From Shinisaurus crocodilurus (Eukaryota; Chordata; Lepidosauria; Squamata; Shinisauridae): a DNA stretch of 64,000 nt. The translations under genes were made by a program, and so were the position numbers. The stretch spans positions 248,796,968-248,860,967 of the forward strand of contig CM037878.1 in the NCBI GenBank assembly GCA_021292165.1, written 5' to 3'. The notes beneath the pieces are model-generated. The model was not told the DNA's origin. It searched no databases and worked only from the letters and a program-made list of their open reading frames with translations. Below, piece after piece: positions 38,801 to 45,599 of the stretch (within the stretch, counting starts at the first letter, position 1; each line of letters starts with the position of its first letter).

Positions 38801-41800
38801 ACCAGCAAATCCTGCTGATGGATGATGAGGGGTGCTATGTACTGATGAACATACAGTGCACTCCTATACATATCTACTCAGCAGTAAGCCAGTTTAATTC
38901 AATTAGATATAATTCATAAATGCATGGAAGATAAGGCTACCAATGGCCACCAGTCTTGTTAGCTATATATTGCGCCTCCAGTATCAGAAGCAGTATACCA
39001 GTTGCTGTGGAACATGAGTGGGACGGTGCTAGTGCGCTCATATTTTGCTTGTGGGATTCCCATAGATATCTGGTTGGCCACTGTGGAAACAGAATTCTAA
39101 ACTAGGCAGACCTTGGGTCTAGTTGTAGACTGAATTTTCCTCCCAATGCAATTTTATTCTGCACCCCACCCTGCAGCCCTACCCAATTTTAATCAAGATA
39201 TGGCAGCAAGCTTGCCCACTGCTTAACTGATAGGGAAATGCTTTCAGAACATAATAGAGATTTTTCACCTTTAGAGTTACATCTCCTGTTTTGATTTTGT
39301 CTGCAATATCTATTCAATATATGTACTTATTTGTATGCCATTGATGGCCAACTGCAGGAGGACCAGGGGCCATTTTTGCCCACCAGAACAGCCCAGGGCT
39401 GTGCAGGCTGCAGTGGGAGGGGGAATATATATATATATATAAATGTAATTGCTGGTTTGCCACTGAAATTCCATGGCAAACCACTCCATAGTGCTCAGTA
39501 GTGCTAAAATGGACAAATTTACCTAGCTTGGAAGTCAAATTTGTTCATTTTAGCACTCCATATATGCTACAGAGTGCTATTTTTATTTATTTTTTCATTT
39601 TGGGGTGTGGCAGGGGCTGAATGCAGCCTGCATGTTGCCCATGCCTGTTGTATGCAATACTACAACTCAGTGTATGTGCCCTTCATAAGAAGATCTTATT
39701 GCTAGATAGTGCTCACTTTATTATGGAACCTGACCGCTCAAGTTTGTGTGGCAAAATTCACTTCTAGTCGTGGATTACTGTCTGGAAAACAGAGTAGCCG
39801 TATGAATACAAAAGTCAGTCATCCCCTCTTTAAATAAATATAAGTATTTATATACTTATGCTAAAGTATAAGTTAGACAGAACTAGCACATATGCAGTCC
39901 ACAAAATAATCATGAATTGCCAAAACATTTCAAAGACACAAAACTAAATGGTCCACTTACAAATGACCGCAGTTCTGAAAGAATGCTGGATATTGTTGCA
40001 TTTGGATCGTCATATTCTTGTGGTTGTTCAAAAGGATGTCCTGCTTTATTAATCAGCCAAGCAGCAAGGGTGCAGAACATGTAGAACTGTTCGCCCGGGT
40101 TAATGGGCAATGCAAAGTAGTGCCTGTTTTCAAAGGAAAAGGAGCCGAGATTAGCCTGCCTATGCTGAAAAATCTTGCCCTCCTTCCTAACAGAACGCCG
40201 CTGCATTATTATAACCGTCTATGCCCTCAAAATTGCTTTCTCCAAGGATGACATTATAGGGCTGGCATTTCACTGACAGGCAATTTCCCTGATAGATGTG
40301 CTCTTTTTTGCTGTAGTACTCCAGGATGTTAAGCCGCAACTTCTATTGTGTATGTACACCCTACAGATGAGTCAAAGGCTTTAAATACAATTCTCAAGGG
40401 TCTGCTAGTTGAACATTTGATAGTCCAAAGGGATTCAATTATCTGGTCATTTATATAACTTTTTGCTGCTTGACCTTCTACAGAAGAATACAGCACTCCA
40501 TACAAATATTCATTGCTTCTTATCCTCAGTGTTTAAAGAATAAAATCTACTTTATCAAGACTTATACAAATAGGAATTGAAAGAATTGGGGGTGGGGAAT
40601 GTATAACATTAGAAACCATCTCCACAGCTACACACATCATAATCCCCAAGATCAACAGAAACAGTTCACACATTTAGCCAAAAGCACCCTCTGAACCAGA
40701 CCTTCCATAAGCTATGTTCAAAATTGCAACCTTGGGATTTTAAGACTGTTTCAATCTGAGCAGACGGTTTGAGACCAAGGTTATGCAGATGGATAGCAGG
40801 TAGCTTTAATATCTTCAAATATATATGTGCGAAATTCATTTTCTATATTTGTAGCTCCTGTTTATTTTGGCACAACAGCCCTGCAAGGTAGGCTAGGCAA
40901 TGCCCTGGCTGTCAACTTGCCAGGACCTGTTGAGAAGAAGCTTCTCTTAGGACAGGTCCAAAATGTGCACTACTTGTGTTTTATTTCTGACAAAGGCATT
41001 CATAAAAGTTCCATAGGAAATGGAATTAGAATGCTTGAAAAGCAGGTTCTTGACTTTCCCATTCCAGTTCTTATGTGGGCAAAATCAGGTAAGATACCGT
41101 TTACCAGGTAAGTAATTAATCCATCCGCCTATGTTCTGCTCTCTATATTAAATACAACTTACATTACATACAACCGCAAACGTGTACTCAAAAGTAAGTC
41201 CCACTGAGTTCTATTGGCTTAGTTCCAGGTAATTAGGTATATATGATTGCAGTCTTAAAATGAAGTCTGTAACACAATATAGGCAAGAGACACCTGTCAA
41301 TGAGCCAATGTCTTATGGTGAAAGCATGAGTTCTATTAATTTTGATATCAAGATAGAAGTTCACTGTGACATTTTCCCCCCACTAAAAGGGGGAAACATT
41401 GCTTTTTGTCTCCTTAAGCAACACTTGAAACCCCCAGACCATTTTTAAAAAATGCTACCATTTACCTCCCCCACTTAAAATAACCTTTTAATTCTCCAAC
41501 CAATCAAGTACGCTTAATTGTAAGCATGATGGTATCTCAGAAAGAGAATCTGACCATGATTTTTTCAAATTATATTATATTATGACAAAATTATCTTATG
41601 ATTAGTTATTATGGAGTTGTATTATTTGGATCTGATTTTGTCACCTGCAACTACGTATACTCTATAGTCAAGTTCTCTGATTGTCCCCAAACTGTAATGA
41701 AAATGGAATATAATATTACCTTATTTCGTTTCAAGAAAATGTAAAATTTTGAAAAATACAAAAAGCATGTTATTAAAAAGCCTTTCCAAATTAATGTGAA

Positions 41801-44800
41801 TTATCTATATATAAAATGAAGTGAATGTGTTGCTGACCTTGGGACTGCTAATTGGTAAATGTGGCTATATAGCAACATTTCTGCCCACAACTACCAGTGG
41901 CTGATTCACAAGCATCTACTCATGTGAGTGGTACAATATCCAAGCTCATGTAAGATCATGCCTCACTTTCTGTAAATTAGAATATTCCAGGTTTTCCATT
42001 TCACAGAACAGACAGAGTGATCGGATACTGGTTTTATCTTCTGGTTTGGAGGAAGCCTTTAAACCACCATTCCCTGGTTCGGTCATCAGATAAAACTGTT
42101 ATTTAAAAAACAAAGACAGCTTCGCCAAAGTTGGATGCACACGGGGATGAGGGAAGGGGTTGGGCGAAGAGGGAATACGCAGGCACATGGCTCAACAAGA
42201 CAGTGCCCTCTGAAACAAGTCAGTGTCCCATTTTACATTTTCCTCAACAACTCTTGAAAAAGCAGACATGAAAAATTTAGTTGTGAGAACCTAGAAAGTT
42301 CAGCCAGGTTTACACAAAATCTTTAAGATCTGTGCCAATTTACATAATACACAATCCACTTTAATTATATTTGGGCATTCATATAGGTTGTAATTTTGGT
42401 ATGGGCTAAATTGATGAAGGCAATCAGGACTATACTAAGCACACCAAACACTGATTTATGTAATGGGGAGTTATGAAGAACTGTTCAAGGTACAAAGCTT
42501 CATGTTAAGCCTCATGGAGAGAGCAATCCTATGGCTCCTAGGCGAATATAGGATGGCTTGGAAAACCCCTCTGAGGTCAGAGACAGTGCTCTGACCTTGG
42601 AAGGGGGGTTGGAGATCTGACCCCAGTCCCCTCCCCCTCGCAGCCAGCGCAGAGAGAACCGCACTGGCTGTCTCTCCAAGGTCGAAAAAGCAACCTTGGA
42701 GGAGGAAAGGGGGCGTTCTGGTGGGGGAGAGGAGCAGACTGGAGAAGCCAGGAAACGAGTTATCCTGAGCCTCCTCCAGCCTCCTTCCCACCCCCTCTGA
42801 AGCACTTTCACCAGATGGGCTGAAAAGCAAAAATCAGGAAAGACGGAGGACTTTCCTTCCGCCCTGCTGGCTCCAGCCCGGCAGGGCATAGTAAACTCGG
42901 AAGCCTCCAAGTTCAGGGGCTTCTGAGCAACAATTGCACTCTAAGGTAACTTTTAGTTTCTGACAACACAATCCTAGTCATGTCCTATTGTAGAGGATTG
43001 CAACCTGAGACTATTACATATATACACCACAAGTATGACATCTAGGACCATTTCTTTTTTTAAATCATGGTAACTGAAATCACCAGGAAACTATACTGTT
43101 TTCAGCATATAAACAATACACACAGTACATAGCTTTCATTTGAGCTACAAAAGGATTGAGTTAAGTTGGCAGAAAGCCTTATTGGGCCTGTTTAAATTAA
43201 ATTATTATTGCTGGTCAGCTAGAGTTACAAATACTGTATTTTATTTATTTATTTATTGCATTTATACCCCGCTCTTCAGCCAGAAAAGGCTCCCAGAGTG
43301 GAACAAACCAGATTAAATAATATAGCAAATACTATTTTGTACTGTTCTTTTTGGGGGATAGATGGCTATAGTTCAGGAGGAAATAAAACAGGGCGAATGC
43401 TATGCATGTTTAGGCAGAAAACATACATAGGATTGCACCTTTGAAACATGAATTCTGTACCTCAAAGTTCTAGATTCTAGTCAGAGCTTTGATGAGAAAA
43501 CTTTAGATTTCTGCAACTTCAGTGCTACCATTCACAGTACAATCTTAAGTAACAGCTACACTCCTTGACTTTTACCCCTTTAGCAGTAATCAATAAGTCA
43601 TCATCCTTGGCAGATTCACCTTGTATAACCGGAGATAATATTTGTCATCTATTACTACTGTCTCCTACTACTAAGAAAGAACTCCACTAGAATTTAGGGT
43701 GCATTACAGAGCTAAACAAAGAATAAGTCCAATGTTACCAAAGGATCCCATGATCTAGAGATACAAATAATGAAAACAGAAACAAAAAATGGAGGCATGG
43801 TATGCCAAGGGAATAAAACTATAATGAACATACAACTTCTCATAAATAAGACCAATTCTTCTGGGTCTTACCTGGGGAGAATCTTTCTGATGCACATTCA
43901 TTGCACTGCCGCAACATACACATACCTTAGTAAATTTAGGTCACCAGAACTACTTACTGGAGAAAGGCTGTATATGGAACATCTATATTACTGGGGAAAA
44001 AACCCTGCTTATTCATTCTCACAAGAATGGATATTGTTAGTTTCCCAATTTACAACAAGATCTAAACCTCAAAAGTTCTAGCCAGATGTTTACCCAGAAA
44101 GTCCCAATCTAACACCATCCACTGGACCACAATCACCCTATGGTGCTAAATGACACACTTTTAGGTTTTGTGAGCAGTTGCCCCCAAGGAAAAGCTTGCT
44201 TTTTTTTTTTTTCCACTAGCAATGCTTGCCAGATGTCCCATACTCTAAAAGAACACATAACCAAAATGCATGCATTGAACATAACTCCAAATCACCAACT
44301 CTTATAGTACCCGTTTCTTGAGAAGTCCCACCAAGTTTAACAAAATTTACTTTATTTATTAGCTTTCCCAGGGCTGCTGTGCACAGAAATAATAACGTGT
44401 GTGCTGAAAAGTGAATGAAGCGCATATGCACCACAATCCTATGCATGTTTACTCAGTAACGAGTTCCCAAGTGAGTGCAAGCAAGGAGAATTGCAGCACA
44501 AAACACGCCCACCTTCCAAATAAATTACTTATCAGATGCAAGGCAAGTTCAACGTCTTCCTCTTTTTGACAGTCCTAGGGCACATATTCACACATACATG
44601 CTTATCAACGAACGTCAGGTAATTAACCAGCATGGGTAAATAGGCCATTACATACACGGTACTTTTCAACAGATCCCGTACACAAACTCAGTTGCCTGTC
44701 CCCTAGTGTATACTAACCAAGTGCAGATTTAAATCAAGCGAGGTGGCTTCTGAAGCAAACCAGTGTCCCATTTTCCATTTTTTTGAAAATGTCAACCAGC

Positions 44801-45259
44801 AAAATTCAGTTGGAAAAACTTACTGTCCTGGCAGATTTACACAAACACTTTAAGATCTGTGCCAATGTGCATAACACTTAATCCACTTTAATTACATTTG
44901 AGCTTGAGTATATTAATCAACCGAGGTACACGCGTGCACGTGTGAACGAAACCCGTGCCCCTCCGATAGCGCGGGATCAGTCTGTGGGCGGGGCCAAGCT
45001 GTTTAGGCTTCCAGGCTAGACAAGGGGGCTTGCTCTTCTATTACTGCCCGACCTTGAAAGGGAGACGTGCCGCGGCATGAGGCCTGTGTTACCTGGAAGG
45101 CGGCCTCATGTTGTGGCTCCGCAGCGCCGCCTCCTCCTCGTAGTTGAGCAGCTTCAGCTTCTCCAGCAAATCCTCCATCATGACAAACATGTGATAAACC
45201 GCGCCCGGACCCCGCTCCTCCACCGCCGCGTCTCCCTCCTCGGCGGCCGCCATCACCAT
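12009..45259 (-). CDS. IFT57: IFT57, intraflagellar transport protein 57 (HIPPI); complete, 11 coding exons
   Basis: Seen: eleven minus-strand exons join in phase with GT donors and AG acceptors. They are 45093-45259, 39961-40123, 29938-30056, 28180-28270, 24515-24583, 23557-23676, 18833-18904, 17608-17739, 16643-16705, 12996-13062 and 12009-12190. Together they encode 414 residues, against about 429 in human. I recognise the family from blocks such as NPGEQFYMFCTLAAWLINKA, YDDPNATIS and LKEKSNMTRDMHAT. Known: IFT57 is a peripheral IFT-B (B2) subunit acting in cilia with IFT20, IFT38, IFT54, IFT80 and IFT172. It has an N-terminal calponin-homology-like domain and a C-terminal coiled coil that includes the pseudo-death-effector region binding HIP1. 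Here the CH-like part spans about residues 20-150, an acidic linker about 155-190, and the helical coiled coil about 205-400. An in-frame TGA two codons before the first ATG fixes the 5' limit. No disabling change was seen. The exon count equals that of the mammalian gene as I recall it. Confidence 0.96.
12191..12995 (-). other. IFT57: IFT57 intron 10
   Basis: 805 nt, AT-rich, with no repeat recognised. Confidence 0.8.
12996..13062 (-). CDS. IFT57: IFT57 exon 10 (residues 333-354 plus 1 nt)
   Basis: Acceptor CTCTTAAG|ATTACT and donor GATGGAG|GTAAGG. The 22 codons include EELEKVKQEMEEKGSSMTDG, the conserved coiled coil near the pseudo-DED region. One base carries over to exon 11. Confidence 0.96.
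13299..13643. mobile_element. Non-autonomous hAT-like element in intron 9
   Basis: TAGGGGTGGGTAACCTGAGG at the left and AGGTTCCTCACCCCTAA at the right are inverted copies. The 'GGGGCCAAATCCAGCC' interior is typical of such elements. No clean duplication found. Confidence 0.6.
13707..13872 (+). mobile_element. tRNA-derived SINE in intron 9
   Basis: GGGGCTGTAGCTCAGCAGTA (A box), a mutated B-box region near 13765, then CTGGGCTAGATGGACTCAGT. Confidence 0.75.
13873..16274 (-). other. IFT57: IFT57 intron 9, middle part
   Basis: Mostly AT-rich, unrecognised sequence. A polypurine stretch lies at 15040-15200, and a C10 run at 16041-16052. No exon seen. Confidence 0.6.
16366..16522 (+). mobile_element. 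tRNA-derived SINE in intron 9
   Basis: GGGGCTGTAGATCAGTGGTA, GGTCCCAGGTTTGATCCCC (B box), and the tail ACAAGGCAGCTTCCCATG. It is antisense to IFT57. Confidence 0.78.
16643..16705 (-). CDS. IFT57: IFT57 exon 9 (residues 312-332)
   Basis: Acceptor CTTCACAG|GCCAAA and donor GTCAGAG|GTAGAC. The 21 codons include KEKYQQGSGGVTERTRILSE, nearly identical to mammalian IFT57. A tRNA-type SINE lies about 120 bp downstream in intron 9. Confidence 0.96.
16782..17400 (-). mobile_element. L2-like LINE 3' fragment in intron 8
   Basis: In reverse the broken frame gives LQLVQNVAARML, LQWLPISYRAKFKILLLAYK and LNSLGTGYLQD, the conserved post-RT region of L2 LINEs, followed by an AT-rich 3' UTR. Confidence 0.7.
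17608..17739 (-). CDS. IFT57: IFT57 exon 8 (residues 268-311)
   Basis: Acceptor GTTACAG|GGTTAT and donor AGTGAG|GTAACA. The 44 codons include DKLHNEISRTLEKVSSREKY and then INNQLEHLVQEY, a heptad-rich coiled coil. Phase 0 at both ends. Confidence 0.96.
17740..18832 (-). other. IFT57: IFT57 intron 7
   Basis: At 18240-18300, AACCTGGGTTAAGTGTG-type words recur at 25240-25430 and 59370-59400 (class unknown). Otherwise nothing recognised. Confidence 0.6.
18833..18904 (-). CDS. IFT57: IFT57 exon 7 (residues 244-267)
   Basis: Acceptor TTGTAG|GACTGG and donor ACCAGG|GTAAGT. The 24 codons include DWRIHVDQMHQHQDGIESAL, part of the coiled coil. Phase 0 at both ends. Confidence 0.96.
18987..19229 (+). 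mobile_element. tRNA-derived SINE with L2-like tail in intron 6
   Basis: AGCCAGTGTGGCGTAGTGG, GGTTCTAGTCCC, then CCTTGGGTTCCTTACAGG and (AATA)n. Same family as 4547-4800. Confidence 0.82.
20290..20790. repeat. Degenerate tandem repeat of paired hairpins
   Basis: Four to five units of about 95-120 bp alternate a CCTTCCC...GGGAAGGAGG hairpin (starts near 20330, 20434, 20549, 20668, 20762) with a CTCC...GGAGGAGTGAAGG hairpin (near 20372, 20484, 20600, 20708). Confidence 0.55.
21655..22115. mobile_element. GC-rich repeat family 'GCAATCC-long', copy A (intron 6)
   Basis: Starts TAGCAATCCTGTGGTCCC and ends ACCGTAGGATTGTGCCCTT, giving short inverted ends. The core GAAAGAACCGTGCTAGCTG is shared with copies at 42520, 48290 and 49448. 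Hairpin CTAGATGGGC/GCCTGTCTAG at about 21953-21979. Confidence 0.6.
22692..22867. mobile_element. Palindromic hAT MITE with internal duplication (intron 6)
   Basis: Element 22700-22859. Flanks CTGTAGAA and CTGTAGGA match at 7 of 8. The right arm segment AGCTGGCTGGGTCATGCTGG is duplicated inside. Confidence 0.75.
22868..23556 (-). other. IFT57: IFT57 intron 6, distal part
   Basis: AT-rich; no repeat or exon recognised before exon 6. Confidence 0.6.
23557..23676 (-). CDS. IFT57: IFT57 exon 6 (residues 204-243)
   Basis: Acceptor TGAAAG|GACATG and donor AACAAG|GTGGGT. The 40 codons include ESTVDAAEWNLEVERVLPQL and then KVTIRTDNK, the start of the C-terminal helical region. Phase 0 at both ends. 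Confidence 0.96.
24091..24111. repeat. (AT)n microsatellite in intron 5
   Basis: About ten AT units within otherwise unique intron sequence. Confidence 0.9.
24515..24583 (-). CDS. IFT57: IFT57 exon 5 (residues 181-203)
   Basis: Acceptor TTTTAAG|GAAG and donor AAATCA|GTAAGT. The 23 codons include EEETDNEENYIDLNVLKAQ, matching the conserved linker of the family. Phase 0 at both ends. Confidence 0.95.
24584..25449 (-). other. IFT57: IFT57 intron 4, exon-5-proximal part
   Basis: Unrecognised except 25250-25440, where AACCCAGAACTATGGGTTG-like words recur several times, a repeat of unknown class. Confidence 0.5.
25450..27385 (+). pseudogene. Decayed L2-like LINE, 5'-truncated, in intron 4
   Basis: About 1.9 kb, antisense to IFT57. 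Seen in changing frames: LLDLLAAFNTIDHDNLL (RT motif A region, about 26109-26160), WYADDTQLYLS with the catalytic YADD at 26382-26393, LGVLLDSALNLDAQVSAVA (about 26610), and a C-terminal QLQWLPV relic near 26890. The 3' end GGTGGGGCACAAATGACATA with TAAA repeats is L2-like. Several stops and frameshifts show it cannot be active. It is the most complete L2 copy in the window; 3' relics lie at 16.8, 59.7 and 62.3 kb. Confidence 0.82.
28018..28115. mobile_element. GCAATCC-family palindromic MITE (intron 4)
   Basis: GCCGCAATTCTATACCCAC, TAATCCCATTACATTTGAT, TTTACTTCTGAGTAGAC. Confidence 0.6.
28180..28270 (-). CDS. IFT57: IFT57 exon 4 (residues 150-180)
   Basis: Acceptor TTGCAG|GCCC and donor ACTGCG|GTAGGT. 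One base completes the split Arg, followed by PTYPTEELEEEAVTEDDAE, an acidic linker as in other IFT57 proteins. The exon is 91 nt and ends in phase 0. Confidence 0.94.
28640..29330. other. Unclassified AT-rich segment in intron 3
   Basis: Distinct from the surrounding intron. A 27-bp palindrome TTAGTTCCACTA...TAGTGGAACTAA at 28968-28994 is half-repeated at 29001-29020. CACACAAAATTCCATC and GTGGGGAGCCCTAGACC are not from any family I recognise. No long frame. Confidence 0.45.
29385..29585 (+). repeat. Degraded tRNA-type SINE
   Basis: CCTTGAGCAAGTCACTCTTT, CCCAGCCCTAACCTACC and GAGATTATAAAATGGG resemble the body of the L2-tailed SINE (18987-19229). The head is too mutated to read. Confidence 0.5.
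29938..30056 (-). CDS. IFT57: IFT57 exon 3 (residues 111-149 plus 2 nt)
   Basis: Acceptor TTTTAG|GGGAG and donor GGAAAAG|GTGTGC. It encodes FPPSKLKAGYGEQACYVLDC and then an EEAMKY segment, the end of the CH-like domain. The exon is 119 nt. A truncated L1 begins only about 50-60 bp upstream of the acceptor, so little unique intron remains for the branch point and polypyrimidine tract. Confidence 0.95.
30105..31350 (-). pseudogene. L1 ORF2 reverse-transcriptase part, frameshifted
   Basis: Pieces in different frames: 31126-31347 (linker), 30638-31027 (PPSWKQSLTILILKPNKD, YRPISLINQDAKLM, LDIFKTFDCVEW), then TRQGCPLSPILF and FADDTLLTIENP, then LKNHLKEF...LQVNWDKSEIM. The catalytic FADD is intact, but the protein is broken and its C-terminal Cys-rich end is absent. 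Confidence 0.85.
31600..32511 (-). pseudogene. L1 ORF2 endonuclease part
   Basis: A 303-codon open stretch with the apurinic-endonuclease fold motifs: ISTLNVKGLG at the start, IIFLQEMHQ (Glu), GDFNMVMD, SRIDYIFVS and TDHALVNMD (Asp-His). Known: this domain nicks target DNA for target-primed reverse transcription. It ends in a frameshift before the reverse transcriptase. Confidence 0.9.
32815..32866. repeat. (ATT)n microsatellite in the L1 inter-ORF spacer
   Basis: About 17 ATT units, next to A-rich and AT-rich simple sequence (33000-33050) between ORF1 and ORF2. Confidence 0.9.
33205..34307 (-). pseudogene. L1 ORF1 relic (RNA-binding chaperone)
   Basis: Known: L1 ORF1p trimerises through a coiled coil and binds RNA through RRM and C-terminal domains. 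Seen: a charged, low-complexity N-terminus; an in-frame TAA at 33927-33929; then a heptad region (QINKLTSRVDDLEKT), RLNIRIRGFP and LERAHRVGAF, the usual ORF1 signature. The frame shifts near 33360 into a C-terminal tail ending at 33205. Confidence 0.85.
34638..34865. mobile_element. Mariner/pogo-like MITE, copy 1 (intron 2)
   Basis: TIRs CAGTAACTTGGATTGCAAG and, reversed, CAGTAATACCTTGGATTGC. The interior includes CGGTTCCGGAACGAATTACG. A second copy lies at 55961-56210. Family assignment is inferred from the CAGT ends. Confidence 0.65.
34866..35494 (-). other. Intron 2 segment without recognised feature
   Basis: At 35230-35370, words such as ACCATGACTGGACATGTC and AACCACAGTTTGTGCTAAC hint at an old repeat; otherwise nothing. 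Confidence 0.45.
35495..35646. mobile_element. Palindromic hAT MITE with perfect 8-bp duplication
   Basis: Element 35503-35638, arms CAGGGCTCTCCAACCTTGGG / reverse. CTCTAAAC at 35495-35502 and 35639-35646. Confidence 0.9.
35689..35934. mobile_element. Non-autonomous hAT element with perfect 8-bp duplication
   Basis: Element 35697-35926: CAGGGGTGGGCAA at the left, reversed CACTTGTGGGCA at the right, TTCTAAAC on both sides. A (TGC)n run lies inside at about 35816-35838. Confidence 0.85.
35935..36900 (-). other. Intron 2 segment with element relics
   Basis: 36460-36560 (GGTTCCCCCAATCGGGGAAA, then TTACCATAATTACC) is a half copy of the foldback at 3810-4180. CATTGCCGATCCCTG near 36798-36812 is a hAT-type right end. 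No exon seen. Confidence 0.5.
36904..37455. repeat. Intronic CpG-rich block starting with a hAT-type end
   Basis: It starts CAGGGGTCGGCAACCGGCTC, a common hAT terminus, and is followed by about 500 bp with CpG density like a promoter island (GCCGCCGCCGCGCGTCACG). Imperfect copies of GGCGGGNTGTGAACTTTGGC occur at 37215-37290. No coding similarity recognised; a matching right terminus was not found. Confidence 0.55.
37500..38839. repeat. Minisatellite, about 7 units of 191-193 bp, each with a large palindrome
   Basis: CACATGGAGGGTGTTTCTGG recurs near 37690, 37881, 38072, 38265, 38458 and 38649, after a first degenerate unit. Within a unit, GATGCTACTGCTGGGGGG...GTGTTGCTGGTGG is followed by its inverse CCACCAGCAACACCC...CAGCAGTAGCACC, a stem of about 40 bp. 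G7-G10 runs pair with C7-C8 runs. Minus-strand frames through the array are repeat-driven and non-coding. Confidence 0.95.
38855..38915. mobile_element. GCAATCC-family MITE fragment
   Basis: ACAGTGCACTCCTATACAT, then CTACTCAGCAGTAAGCC, next to the minisatellite end. Confidence 0.5.
39331..39655. mobile_element. Non-autonomous hAT element with perfect 8-bp duplication (intron 2)
   Basis: Element 39339-39647 with ends CATTGATGGCCAACTGCAGG and, reversed, CAGGCATGGGCAACATGC. TTGTATGC at 39331-39338 and 39648-39655. An (AT)n run lies inside at about 39425-39440. It is about 300 bp from exon 2. Confidence 0.85.
39961..40123 (-). CDS. IFT57: IFT57 exon 2 (residues 56-110)
   Basis: Acceptor AAAACAG|GCAC and donor TCATTT|GTAAGT. 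One base completes the Arg codon split from exon 1, then HYFALPINPGEQFYMFC follows. This is the most conserved block of the CH-like domain. The exon is 163 nt and ends in phase 0 after LRSF. Confidence 0.96.
40124..42209 (-). other. IFT57: IFT57 intron 1, exon-2-proximal part
   Basis: AT-rich; a GCAATCC-type MITE relic at 41175-41258 (AAAAGTAAGTCCCACTGAG). Nothing else recognised. Confidence 0.5.
42210..42373 (+). repeat. Intron 1 direct repeat, left copy
   Basis: CAGTGTCCCATTTTACATTT ... TTTAAGATCTGTGCCAAT ... AATCCACTTTAATTA. It matches 44750-44903 in the same orientation, roughly 80% by eye. Confidence 0.7.
42520..42950. mobile_element. GC-rich repeat family 'GCAATCC-long', copy B (intron 1)
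   Basis: Starts AGCAATCCTATGGCTCC and ends AATTGCACTCTAAGG. The core AGAGAGAACCGCACTGGCTG and flanking CCAAGGTCGAAAAAGCAACC are shared with copies A, C and D. Confidence 0.65.
42951..44749 (-). other. IFT57: IFT57 intron 1, middle part
   Basis: 43238-43312 is a reversed L2/SINE tail (TTTATTTATTGCATTTATACC). 44428-44465 is a GCAATCC-MITE fragment. T12 at 44200. Otherwise nothing recognised. Confidence 0.5.
44750..44903 (+). repeat. Intron 1 direct repeat, right copy
   Basis: Partner of 42210-42373. It lies about 190 bp from the exon 1 donor. Confidence 0.7.
45093..45259 (-). CDS. IFT57: IFT57 exon 1 (residues 1-55 plus 2 nt)
   Basis: The exon begins ATGGTGATGGCG. The first ATG (45257-45259) has G at -3 and +4. 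The second, in-frame ATG (45251-45253) also has a good Kozak context, so translation could start at residue 1 or 3. An in-frame TGA at 45263-45265 excludes a longer N-terminus. The coding part shows GPGAVYHMFVMMEDLLEKLK, the start of the CH-like domain. The donor reads CCTTCCAG|GTAACA. The N-terminus before ERGPGA is shorter than in mammals. Confidence 0.95.
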
Positions 45260-45560
45260 CCCTCAAGCCCAGCAGCCTCTCCTCCGCTTCCAAGTTGCCA
45301 GCACCACAACAGACGGGCGCAGGGGGCCAGCGGCGGCGTAACCGGGGAAACAAGCCCCGCCCGTTCTAGAGCTCGCCCGCCAATCGCTTAGCCCAAGCAG
45401 TCCCTCCGTGACGGGTCGGTCCAATCGCTTCCTGCTGAAGGGATTCTTGGTTGCGCATGCGTAGAGAGGTACACGCTCCCCCATCCCACGTCGCCGCTTT
45501 CGCGGTGTAGTTGCCGCTCCGCTCTCTCTCTGTTCGGGTCGCAGTGAAATCACGTTAGCA
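45260..45560 (-). promoter_or_regulatory. IFT57: IFT57 CpG-island promoter with X-box-like, NRF1-like and CCAAT motifs
   Basis: A CpG-rich, TATA-less block directly upstream of the start codon. Seen: GTAACCGGGGAAAC at 45338-45351 matches the RFX X-box (GTNRCC, 2-nt spacer, RGYAAC) except for one base in the right half. TGCGCATGCG at 45452-45461 resembles an NRF1 site. CCAAT at 45380-45384 and 45421-45425 reads ATTGG in the gene direction, as NF-Y sites often do. Known: RFX factors drive many ciliary genes. The transcription start is not determined. Confidence 0.75.
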
Positions 45561-45599
45561 AGCAAACTGAATTCAATCCCGCGAAAGGACTGTGAGGAT

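Noticed and set aside
37671..38871. Repeated minus-strand frames reading MMGVLLLGG...
   Set aside because: They are translations of the 191-193 bp minisatellite. The period is not always a multiple of three and homologous protein is not known.
36904..39520. One large hAT element from 36904 to 39520, since ACCTAGCT occurs at both flanks
   Set aside because: The sequence before the right ACCTAGCT is not a CAG-type terminus, so the match is probably chance.
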